Shown: positions 1-5,306 of the stretch, piece after piece
Layout: each line of letters opens with the position of its first letter
Position numbering within the stretch: position 1 is the stretch's first letter
DNA from: an uncultured Clostridia bacterium
Lineage (GTDB): Bacteria; Bacillota; Clostridia; Lachnospirales; Lachnospiraceae
DNA length: 5,306 nucleotides
Direction: 5' to 3'
Assembly (NCBI GenBank): GCA_947088195.1
Contig: CAMUFS010000224.1
Location: 1 to 5,306 of the forward strand
Notes under the pieces: generated by a model
Told to the model about the DNA's origin: nothing
Seen by the model: only the letters and a program-made list of their open reading frames with translations
The model's database searches: none
Translations under genes and position numbers: made by a program

Positions 1-104
1 TAGTTACATAATATATGTTATTTTCATTTTTGTAAATTGACATATTTTATAATTTTATTCCTCTATTTTTGTATATTATGCACCAGTGTACATCTGATAA
101 AATT

Positions 105-150
105 CATAATAAATAGAAGGACATCCACTTTCCCGATGTCCCTCCATTTT
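105..150 (-). terminator. Rho-independent terminator of the operon
   Basis: On the minus strand, AAAA (150-147) leads into a 12-pair stem: the 5' arm is 146-135 and the 3' arm 125-114. Two G-U wobbles occur, the loop is nine bases (134-126), and TTTATTATG follows (113-105). The core GGACATC/GATGTCC is seven perfect pairs. It starts seven bases after the stop codon of the last gene. In the other direction the stem is followed by TTTT (147-150), so it may also stop a converging transcript from the left. Confidence 0.85.
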
Positions 151-168
151 ATCCTGTTTAAACAGGAT
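151..168. repeat. Perfect 18-base palindrome over the oadA stop codon
   Basis: ATCCTGTTTAAACAGGAT is perfectly self-complementary and includes the last two sense codons and the TAA stop (158-160) of the final gene. In mRNA it can form a seven-pair stem with a TTAA loop just ahead of the terminator hairpin. It may protect the 3' end from exonucleases or be a protein-binding dyad. The symmetry is seen directly; the function is not known. Confidence 0.7.
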
Positions 169-1576
169 ATGCTTTATTTTCTTTATCCGCCACAGCAGAG
201 TCCACCTTTGTTTTCTGTGCTGCTCTATATTTAAAGAAATCTGTGGCAACCTGTGGGAACAGTGCATAGGACAATACATCCTCCTCCTGCTCCATCCACT
301 CTGCACATTCCTTTCTAAACTTATCAAGCTGAGGCTCGATAAGGTCAGCAGGACGACATGTAATTGGTTTTACATCACCGATCGCCTTCTTCTGTACCTC
401 TGCATTAAACGGCTTAATTGTCTGTCCAAATTCACCGGCAAGAACCTTCTTGGATTCCTTTGTCACCATCTTATAACGCTCACCCTGAAGAACATTTAAT
501 ACCGCCTGTGTACCCACAATCTGTGAGGAAGGCGTAACAAGAGGTGGCTCACCAAAGTCTGTGCGAACCTTCGGAATCTCCTCCAATACTTGATAGTACT
601 TATCCTCTGCCTTTGCATCCTTAAGCTGAGACACCAAATTGGACAACATACCACCCGGTACCTGATACAACAGAGTCTTGATATTGACGCCCATAACCTT
701 TGGATTCAACAATCCACTCTTTAATGCCTCTTCCTGCATTGGACGGAAATAATCTGCAATCTCGGCAAGAAGGTTCTGATCCAATCCTGTATCATATTCT
801 GTGCCTTTAAAGGTCTCCACCATAACCTCTGTCGCTGGTTGGCTCGTTCCCATGGAAAATGGACTCATCGCTGTGTCAATCACATCTGCGCCTGCCTCCA
901 CAGATTTCAAGTAAGTCATGGAAGCAACACCTGATGTATAGTGAGTGTGCATCTGAATCGGAAGCTTTGTTCCAGCCTTTAATGCCTCTACTAATCTAGT
1001 AGCCTCATATGGAACCAAAAGCCCTGCCATATCCTTGATACAGATGGAATCTGCGCCCATCTCCTCAATTCTTCTCGCTGTCTCTTTCCAGTAATCCAAT
1101 GTATAGGCATCGCCAAGTGTATAAGAAAGCGCAATCTGCGCATGTCCTTTTTCTTTGTTGGCAGCCTTCACCGCTGTCTGCAAATTGCGAAGATCGTTAA
1201 AGCAATCAAAAATACGGATAATATCAATTCCATTTGCAATCGACTTCTGTACAAAATATTCTACCACATCATCTGAATAATGATTGTATCCAAGAATATT
1301 TTGTCCTCTAAATAACATCTGAAGCTTTGTCTTCTTAAATCCATCTCTTAATTTGCGCAGCCTCATCCAAGGATCTTCCTTTAGGAAACGAAGGCTGGCA
1401 TCAAAGGTCGCACCACCCCAGCACTCTACGGAGTGATAGCCTACCTTATCCATTTTATCAATAATAGGAAGCATCTGCTCTGTTGTCATACGTGTTGCAA
1501 TCAAGGACTGATGTGCATCACGCAGGACAGTCTCTGTTATTTTTAACGGTTTTTTTGCCTTTTCCTTTTCTGCCAT
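158..1576 (-). CDS. oadA: Pyruvate/oxaloacetate carboxyltransferase (transcarboxylase 5S / OadA alpha without biotin domain)
   Basis: TIM-barrel carboxyltransferase interconverting oxaloacetate and pyruvate with carboxybiotin. Residues 11-300 form the barrel, and about 300-450 the conserved PYC_OADA domain. Metal and active-site elements are visible: TVLRDAHQSL (16-25, Asp20 as metal ligand), ECWGGATFDASLRFL (51-65), FRGQNILGY (89-97), RIFDCFND (121-128), IKDMAGL (180-186, Lys181 the likely carbamylated ligand) and HTHYTSG (210-216, His210 and His212 as ligands). Later come VPGGMLSNL (306-314) and VTPSSQIVGTQAV (347-359). At 472 residues it stops where many OadA proteins (about 590) continue into a biotinyl domain, so it depends on the separate carrier of this operon, as transcarboxylase 5S does. 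ATG at 1574-1576 follows GGAGG (1589-1593) by 12 bases, a rather long spacing that may lower expression. Last gene of the operon; its TAA stop lies inside a palindrome followed by a terminator. Confidence 0.94.
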   Translation of the reverse strand: MAEKEKAKKPLKITETVLRDAHQSLIATRMTTEQMLPIIDKMDKVGYHSVECWGGATFDASLRFLKEDPWMRLRKLRDGFKKTKLQMLFRGQNILGYNHYSDDVVEYFVQKSIANGIDIIRIFDCFNDLRNLQTAVKAANKEKGHAQIALSYTLGDAYTLDYWKETARRIEEMGADSICIKDMAGLLVPYEATRLVEALKAGTKLPIQMHTHYTSGVASMTYLKSVEAGADVIDTAMSPFSMGTSQPATEVMVETFKGTEYDTGLDQNLLAEIADYFRPMQEEALKSGLLNPKVMGVNIKTLLYQVPGGMLSNLVSQLKDAKAEDKYYQVLEEIPKVRTDFGEPPLVTPSSQIVGTQAVLNVLQGERYKMVTKESKKVLAGEFGQTIKPFNAEVQKKAIGDVKPITCRPADLIEPQLDKFRKECAEWMEQEEDVLSYALFPQVATDFFKYRAAQKTKVDSAVADKENKAYPV

Positions 1577-1598
1577 TGTTTGTTGTTTCCTCCATTCT

Positions 1599-1611
1599 GC
1601 CGTAACACGGC
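1599..1611 (-). promoter_or_regulatory. Small hairpin before the oadA-type ribosome site
   Basis: The 69-base gap between the beta subunit and the last gene is the longest inside the operon. It holds GCCGT-AAC-ACGGC (1599-1611), a five-base-pair stem with a three-base loop. The stem ends about five bases before the GGAGG ribosome site (1593-1589) of the last gene. There is no T run after it, so it is not a terminator. It may affect translation initiation or mRNA cleavage and so set the level of the last subunit separately; this role is inferred. Confidence 0.35.
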
Positions 1612-1645
1612 TAACATTCTTATACCTTATGCATAAATACTTATT

Positions 1646-2797
1646 TTACTTTACTCCGAACATAGCCATAAAGGTACCTGCCGCCACGGCTGTGCCGATA
1701 ACGCCCGCCACATTAGGTCCCATCGCATGCATTAACAAGAAATTCGTCGGATCTGCCTGCGAGCCGACCTTCTGGGATACTCGCGCTGCCATAGGAACGG
1801 CTGACACACCCGCCGAACCAATTAATGGATTGATCTTGCCACCGCTTATCTTGCACATCAGTTTTCCAAATAACACACCACCTGCCGTACCAAAGGCAAA
1901 TGCGATCAAACCAAGTGCTACAATCTTGATGGTATCCAGTTTTAAGAAAGCTTCTGCGCTTGTTGTGGCACCCACAGAAGTACCAAGAATAATAACAACA
2001 ATATACATCAATGCATTGGAAGCTGTTTCTGTAAGCTGCTTTACCACACCACATTCACGGAACAGATTTCCAAGCATCAGCATACCAACAAGAGGTGCTG
2101 TAGACGGCAAAATTAATACAACCACGATTGTGATAATAATCGGGAATAAAATCTTCTCCAGCTTCGAAACTGGTCTTAACTGATCCATCTTAATCTTGCG
2201 TTCCTCTTCTGTTGTCAACGCCTTCATAATCGGAGGCTGAATAATCGGAACCAATGACATATAAGAATATGCTGCCACAGCGATCGGGCCCATATAATCC
2301 GTCTGTCCAAGCTTACCAGCAAGGAAGATGGAGGTAGGTCCATCCGCTCCTCCAATAATGGAAATTGCTGCTGCTGCTTTATCATTAAAGCCCATCGCCA
2401 TCGCCATCAGATAAGCGGCAAAAATACCAAGCTGCGCTGATGCACCCAAAAGAAAACTTTTGGGATTTGCAATCAGCGGACCAAAGTCCGTCATCGCACC
2501 TACACCAAGGAAAATAAGTGAAGGCAGAATACTCCATTCATCTAACAGATAAAAATAATGTAGCAAACCACCGACTCCATTTTCTGAATCCTCAATCGTC
2601 TTCATAATATCAGGGTACAGATTTACCAAAAGCATACCAAAAGCGATTGGAACCAAAAGAAGCGGCTCGTATTCTTTCTTTATTGCTAGGTACAAAAAGA
2701 AACATGCCACAGCGACCATCAGGTAATTTCCCCATGTCAAATTGAAAAAAGCCGACTGATGTATCAGGTTGCTCATTGTCTCAATTACATAAGTCAT
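1646..2797 (-). CDS. oadB: Sodium-translocating decarboxylase beta subunit (OadB/MmdB/GcdB family)
   Basis: Integral membrane subunit that decarboxylates carboxybiotin and couples this to sodium export. The 383 residues are almost entirely hydrophobic helices with short loops; the length fits MmdB/GcdB and is somewhat shorter than Klebsiella OadB (433). Signature GGADGPTSIFLAGKL lies at 149-163, with Asp152 corresponding to the essential Asp203 of Klebsiella OadB. A second signature, INPLIGSAGVSAVPMAARVSQ, lies at 322-342. It carries the equivalents of Asn373, Gly377, Ser382 and Arg389 (here Asn323, Gly327, Ser332, Arg339), residues tied to sodium and proton handling in published OadB work. 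All are kept, so the pump should be functional. ATG at 2795-2797 follows GGGAGG (2805-2810) by seven bases; Met8 is a less likely start. The gap from the biotin carrier gene is 40 bases. The gene could equally be called mmdB. Confidence 0.95.
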   Translation of the reverse strand: MTYVIETMSNLIHQSAFFNLTWGNYLMVAVACFFLYLAIKKEYEPLLLVPIAFGMLLVNLYPDIMKTIEDSENGVGGLLHYFYLLDEWSILPSLIFLGVGAMTDFGPLIANPKSFLLGASAQLGIFAAYLMAMAMGFNDKAAAAISIIGGADGPTSIFLAGKLGQTDYMGPIAVAAYSYMSLVPIIQPPIMKALTTEEERKIKMDQLRPVSKLEKILFPIIITIVVVLILPSTAPLVGMLMLGNLFRECGVVKQLTETASNALMYIVVIILGTSVGATTSAEAFLKLDTIKIVALGLIAFAFGTAGGVLFGKLMCKISGGKINPLIGSAGVSAVPMAARVSQKVGSQADPTNFLLMHAMGPNVAGVIGTAVAAGTFMAMFGVK

Positions 2798-2837
2798 GTC
2801 TTAACCTCCCATGTATTTTATCCGAAACATAGGGAAT

Positions 2838-3209
2838 CTAGTTTAACGTAGCTAATACATCACCAGCTTCAACAGATTGTCCTACAGTTACATTTATACT
2901 TGCGATTGTTCCATCGGAAGTTGCAACAATCTCGTTCTCCATCTTCATCGCCTCAAGAATCAGAAGAACCTCACCCTTCTTCACAGCCTGACCTGCATTT
3001 GCCTTGATATTGAGGATCTTGCCCGGCATTGGAGCATTCACCTTCACTGCGCCCTGTGCGCCTGATGGTGCTGTCTGCTTTGGAGCTGCCTTAGGAGCCG
3101 CTGGTCTTGGTGCAGCCACGGGAGCACTTACTGGCGCACTTCCCTGTCCGCCCTCTTCTACAGTTACATCATATGCCGTTCCATTTACGGTGATTGTATA
3201 ATTTTTCAT
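2838..3209 (-). CDS. Biotin carboxyl carrier protein (1.3S/MmdC type)
   Basis: Stand-alone biotinyl protein that carries carboxybiotin between the carboxyltransferases and the membrane decarboxylase subunit. The 123 residues comprise a short N-terminal segment typical of this group (MKNYTITVNG..YDVTVEE, 1-19), a flexible Ala/Pro-rich linker (about 24-52) and a C-terminal biotinyl domain (about 54-123). The biotinylation motif EAMKMEN spans 86-92, so Lys89 should be biotinylated by a BirA ligase. The upstream APMPGKI (59-65) and downstream VGQSVEAGDVL (109-119) are standard for the fold. There is no biotin carboxylase in the window, consistent with carboxyl groups coming from substrates rather than from ATP and bicarbonate. 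ATG at 3207-3209 follows AGGAGG (3219-3224) by nine bases; the gene ends in TAG. Confidence 0.96.
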   Translation of the reverse strand: MKNYTITVNGTAYDVTVEEGGQGSAPVSAPVAAPRPAAPKAAPKQTAPSGAQGAVKVNAPMPGKILNIKANAGQAVKKGEVLLILEAMKMENEIVATSDGTIASINVTVGQSVEAGDVLATLN

Positions 3210-3231
3210 TGATAAAATCCTCCTTAATAAA

Positions 3232-3552
3232 TTATCTTCTCGCTCTCTTAATGCTTCTTACATGGAAGCCACTGTTAGAAGCTCCTGACGCACCCTCATA
3301 GGCTGCGATTGCCGCTGTAATAACAGCCACAAGCTCAGAATCATCCGCAAGCTCCTCCGCTTCCTCCATCTGTGCCACAGCATTATCAACAACTGGTTCT
3401 GGCTCTCTTTTTACCTCTTGCTTCTGCGGCTTATTCAAATACTTAAATAAGCCAATAATCCAAGATATAAAAATCAAGACAACAAACACCGTTCCCATAC
3501 CCATAATAGTATTTAATAATGCCTTTCCTATATCAACAGCGGATATTAACAT
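3232..3552 (-). CDS. OadG/MmdD-family small membrane subunit of sodium-pump decarboxylase
   Basis: Small anchor subunit that in known decarboxylases holds the soluble carboxyltransferase and biotin carrier to the membrane beta subunit. The 106-residue protein has one transmembrane helix near the N-terminus (about 11-36, rich in V, I, F and G). It is followed by a basic/proline linker (41-54), an acidic stretch (62-75), a helical segment ELVAVITAAIAAYEG (73-87) and a basic tail GFHVRSIKRARR (95-106). This layout and the RSIKR tail are characteristic of OadG/MmdD gamma/delta subunits. The family is poorly conserved, so recognition rests on architecture and on its position between the carboxyltransferase and the biotin carrier. 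Its start lies 12 bases past the upstream stop. No separate MmdE-like epsilon subunit is found; the next gene follows after 22 bases. Confidence 0.85.
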   Translation of the reverse strand: MLISAVDIGKALLNTIMGMGTVFVVLIFISWIIGLFKYLNKPQKQEVKREPEPVVDNAVAQMEEAEELADDSELVAVITAAIAAYEGASGASNSGFHVRSIKRARR

Positions 3553-3559
3553 ACTTTTA

Positions 3560-3566
3560 CCTCCTA
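3560..3566 (-). promoter_or_regulatory. Shine-Dalgarno of the OadG gene overlapping the upstream stop
   Basis: On the minus strand ATAGGAGG contains the carboxyltransferase stop codon TAG (3566-3564) overlapping the AGGAGG ribosome site (3565-3560) of the OadG-type gene, whose ATG is at 3552-3550. Ribosomes terminating on the first gene stop on the next initiation site. This arrangement commonly gives translational coupling and balanced subunit amounts; the coupling itself is inferred. Confidence 0.75.
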
Positions 3567-5018
3567 TACACAGCCATGCTTCTTATCTGGTCTGTCTTCT
3601 CTCTTGGTAAATAACATCTCATAAGCGCCAATCACATATTTTCTGGTATCCTGAGCCTCGATAATGTCATCCACATAGCCCCTTCTCGCAGCCGCCTCTG
3701 TGCTGGACTGAAGCTTTGCATACTCGGCTGCCTTCTCAGCGATTAAGGCATTCGCATTGTCTGCCGTCTTAATCTCATCTGCATACATAATTCTTGCCGC
3801 TGCATCTGCATCCATCATACCAATAGAAGCCTCTGGCCACGCATAGACAATATCTGCACCGATGGATTTGCTATTCATGGTCAAATAAGCACTTCCAAGC
3901 GCTTCTCCCATCACAACAGACACCTTGGGAACTGTCGCACTCGCAAACGCATAAGTAAGCTTTGCCACTGCCTTTGCAAGCTTTTTCTCCTCATTCACAG
4001 TTGCCGCATAACCCTTTACATTTGTGAGAGATAAGATAGGAATATTAAAAGAATCGCAGAAGCTCACAAATCTAGCTGCCTTCTCGCAGCCATCTGCCGT
4101 CAGTGCAGAATCAAAGCTTTCCGCCGCTTCTCCATCCTCTCCCAAAATCTCGCTGCGGTTTGCCACTGCTCCCACTGTATTTCCATTTAGACGGATAAAG
4201 CCTGTCACCATATTTTTCTCATAGCCAGACTTTACCTCATAGAAAAAGCCATTGTCAGAGATGGAGGACAATACATAACCTGCATCTTCCGCTCCATTTT
4301 CAAGTCCAGTGCAGACACGATTCAAATCGTCCGTACATTCTGTATAAGACAGATCATCCTCATTATTAGCAGGAAGAATTGTCACAAGCTCTCTTATCTT
4401 TGCAAGGATTGTATCTTCATCTCCAACTAGATCGGCAATGCCAGACTGGCTGGCTGCAAACTTTGCGGAGGATGTATCATTCTTCTCTGTATAATTGCCT
4501 TCTAATGTATTCGGGGAATTGACAAAAAGCTTTGCCTTTTTCTCCTCCATAAATGTAAAATCAGACAGTGCAGAAGCCACTGCCATACCGCCGCCACACA
4601 CGCCAAAGATCGCTGCAAGCTGCGGAATCACACCAGATGCCATTGCCTGAGCCATATATATCTCCCCAAAGCCATTCAATGCATCTGTAGCCTCCTGCAA
4701 GCGGAGCCCAGAACAATCCAAAAGTCCAATTACAGGAGCTCCCACCTTCATCGCCATCTTGTATACATTCGCAATCTTCTTTGCATGCATCTCACCGATA
4801 GAACCATTCATTACAGTTACATCTTGGCTGTATACATACACAAGATTACCATCAATCACACCATATCCGGTAATGACGCCATCTGCAGGCGTATCTTTTT
4901 TTTGCATGTTGAAATCTGTATTTCTGGCAGTCACATATCCGCCGATTTCAACAAAACTACTGTCATCAAGCAGCGCATCTATTCTGCGCTTCGCTGATGT
5001 CTGTGCTGTTGTACTCAT
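3564..5018 (-). CDS. Biotin-dependent CoA carboxyltransferase (12S/MmdA-type alpha subunit)
   Basis: Soluble carboxyltransferase that moves a carboxyl group between the carrier biotin and an acyl-CoA (methylmalonyl-/propionyl-CoA or malonyl-/acetyl-CoA class). The 484 residues form the usual two crotonase-like halves, about 1-230 and 231-470. Family landmarks are DGVITGYG (47-54), SQDVTV.NGS.GE.HAKK (64-81), the first oxyanion loop GVCGGG (139-144), LPANNEDD (215-222), VGAVANR (282-288), ATVPKVSVV (361-369) and the C-terminal TKREDRPDKKHG (471-482). Several active-site positions differ from the family pattern. The usual DSGGARIQE reads DCSGLRLQE (101-109), VPGF...PG reads VKGYAAT (334-340), and GGAY reads GSAY (375-378). 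It is slightly shorter than typical MmdA/PccB (about 510 residues), so the substrate is uncertain. ATG at 5016-5018 is well placed behind GGAGGG (5026-5031), seven bases away. First gene of the operon; its TAG stop overlaps the next gene's ribosome site. Confidence 0.92.
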   Translation of the reverse strand: MSTTAQTSAKRRIDALLDDSSFVEIGGYVTARNTDFNMQKKDTPADGVITGYGVIDGNLVYVYSQDVTVMNGSIGEMHAKKIANVYKMAMKVGAPVIGLLDCSGLRLQEATDALNGFGEIYMAQAMASGVIPQLAAIFGVCGGGMAVASALSDFTFMEEKKAKLFVNSPNTLEGNYTEKNDTSSAKFAASQSGIADLVGDEDTILAKIRELVTILPANNEDDLSYTECTDDLNRVCTGLENGAEDAGYVLSSISDNGFFYEVKSGYEKNMVTGFIRLNGNTVGAVANRSEILGEDGEAAESFDSALTADGCEKAARFVSFCDSFNIPILSLTNVKGYAATVNEEKKLAKAVAKLTYAFASATVPKVSVVMGEALGSAYLTMNSKSIGADIVYAWPEASIGMMDADAAARIMYADEIKTADNANALIAEKAAEYAKLQSSTEAAARRGYVDDIIEAQDTRKYVIGAYEMLFTKREDRPDKKHGCV

Positions 5019-5066
5019 GATTCAGCCCTCCATTTTAATAATAATGTAAAAATTCTGCCAATTTTA

Positions 5067-5095
5067 ATTCTATATCACTCTATCCGAAAATTCAA
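5067..5095 (-). promoter_or_regulatory. Candidate sigma-A promoter of the operon (proximal)
   Basis: On the minus strand a TTGAAT box (5095-5090) is followed, after exactly 17 bases, by TAGAAT (5072-5067). The first matches four of six consensus -35 positions and the second five of six -10 positions. It sits about 50 bases before the first start codon, giving a leader of roughly 40 bases. The DNA is AT-rich, so chance matches are expected; the exact 17-base spacing and the position make it the better of the two candidates. Confidence 0.4.
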
Positions 5096-5106
5096 GTACA
5101 TTTTAC

Positions 5107-5135
5107 AATCTATATGAAATTTTAGCAGATGTAAA
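5107..5135 (-). promoter_or_regulatory. Candidate sigma-A promoter (distal alternative)
   Basis: On the minus strand TTTACA (5135-5130) and TAGATT (5112-5107) are separated by 17 bases. The -35 box matches five of six consensus positions, the -10 box four of six. It lies 40 bases upstream of the proximal candidate, so either could serve or both could act in tandem. Its -35 lies inside one of the ATGTAAAAA repeats of this leader, so a protein binding that repeat would affect it. This is a sequence match only. Confidence 0.25.
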
Positions 5136-5207
5136 AACTGTTGAATTGTTTATTCTATGTAGAAAATTATTGAATCATGTTCGAGAAAGGTCCGCTCAGA
5201 GAACTGC

Positions 5208-5306
5208 CTATAATCCTCCGTCACCGCGCTCCCGCTTAGTGAAAAACGTAACGGACGCTAAGCTCGTGAGAAACCTCGCCAAGCGCCGACGTTTTTCAAT
5301 AGGTTC
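5208..5306 (-). other. Partial reading-frame end within a probable dispersed repeat
   Basis: From the right edge a minus-strand frame stays open for 32 codons and ends at TAG (5208-5210). Its translation is very basic near the edge (EKRRRLAR) and ends TKRERGDGGL. It could be the C-terminus of an upstream gene whose body lies outside the window. However, most of it is a long imperfect hairpin (5241-5297), and the block is clearly GC-richer than the AT-rich DNA immediately downstream. A second minus-strand frame through the same DNA is also open until TAA at 5150-5152. Two overlapping open frames, strong self-complementarity and the composition break suggest a repeat element that happens to be open. 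I have an impression that similar basic peptides recur as hypothetical protein ends in Lachnospiraceae, but this is unverified. Confidence 0.35.
5241..5297. repeat. Long imperfect inverted repeat / hairpin
   Basis: GAAAAACGT at 5241-5249 is perfectly complementary to ACGTTTTTC at 5289-5297. Inward, after a two-base bulge, a CGG/CCG triplet pairs, then after a one-base bulge CGCT/AGCG. Weaker pairing continues towards a small GAG-GTTT-CTC loop on the minus strand. The outer arms end in a T run on either strand (CGTTTTTC), so the RNA could act as a bidirectional intrinsic terminator separating this operon from what lies upstream. It could equally be the palindromic core of a dispersed repeat. 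The pairing is read directly from the sequence; the role is inferred. Confidence 0.6.

Noticed and set aside
4..20. Imperfect palindrome TTACATA...ATGTTA at the left edge
   Set aside because: Short, interrupted by a mismatch and in very AT-rich DNA; expected by chance.
37..65. TTGACA at 37-42 as a plus-strand promoter
   Set aside because: No acceptable -10 box lies 16-18 bases downstream; TATAAT at 48-53 is only five bases away. It would also fire into the operon terminator.
37..234. Plus-strand open frame starting TTG near the left edge
   Set aside because: It crosses the terminator and the 3' end of the 5S gene, has no ribosome site, and its peptide is a translation of AT-rich DNA.
1629..2183. 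Plus-strand open frame of 184 codons opposite the beta subunit gene
   Set aside because: It is antisense to a strongly conserved membrane protein, has no clear ribosome site and reads as low-complexity shadow sequence; the minus-strand frame explains the DNA fully.
5019..5180. Riboswitch or T-box leader ahead of the operon
   Set aside because: The leader is AT-rich with no strong stem, no T-box-like motif and no terminator/antiterminator pair close to the first start codon.
5150..5245. Second minus-strand frame (peptide ending FLEHDSIIFYIE) as a gene
   Set aside because: It has no ATG start or ribosome site and overlaps the other open frame and the hairpin; better treated as part of the repeat block.

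Overview
The window carries one complete five-gene operon, all on the minus strand. It encodes a biotin-dependent, membrane-anchored, sodium-pump-type decarboxylase/transcarboxylase. Base composition, strong AGGAGG-type ribosome binding sites, short gaps and protein sequences resembling those of gut anaerobes point to a low-to-mid GC Firmicute (Bacillota), most likely a Lachnospiraceae-type clostridium. This placement is by recognition, not by a database search.

Transcription runs from right to left. The right edge (about 5180-5306) is a GC-richer block. It contains a long imperfect hairpin and the last 32 codons of a reading frame that enters from outside the window; this looks more like a dispersed repeat than a normal gene end. 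Next comes an AT-rich leader (about 5019-5180) with two plausible sigma-A promoters. The operon then reads: a CoA-ester carboxyltransferase (12S/MmdA type, 5018-3564), a small OadG/MmdD-type membrane anchor (3552-3232), a stand-alone biotin carrier protein (3209-2838), the integral membrane sodium pump/decarboxylase beta subunit (2797-1646), and a 5S/OadA-type pyruvate-oxaloacetate carboxyltransferase (1576-158). A strong intrinsic terminator lies at 114-146, preceded by a perfect palindrome that contains the last stop codon. Positions 1-113 are AT-rich and hold no feature I can support.

Inferred mechanism: the carrier's biotin (Lys89) can be carboxylated or decarboxylated at three sites encoded side by side. 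These are the CoA-ester carboxyltransferase, the oxaloacetate/pyruvate carboxyltransferase and the membrane beta subunit, which couples carboxybiotin decarboxylation to sodium export. The operon is therefore a union of methylmalonyl-CoA decarboxylase (Veillonella type) with a transcarboxylase 5S subunit (Propionibacterium type). It could exchange carboxyl groups between an acyl-CoA and pyruvate/oxaloacetate, with sodium flux as a third outlet. The actual acyl-CoA substrate cannot be read from the sequence, and the carboxyltransferase has several altered active-site positions.
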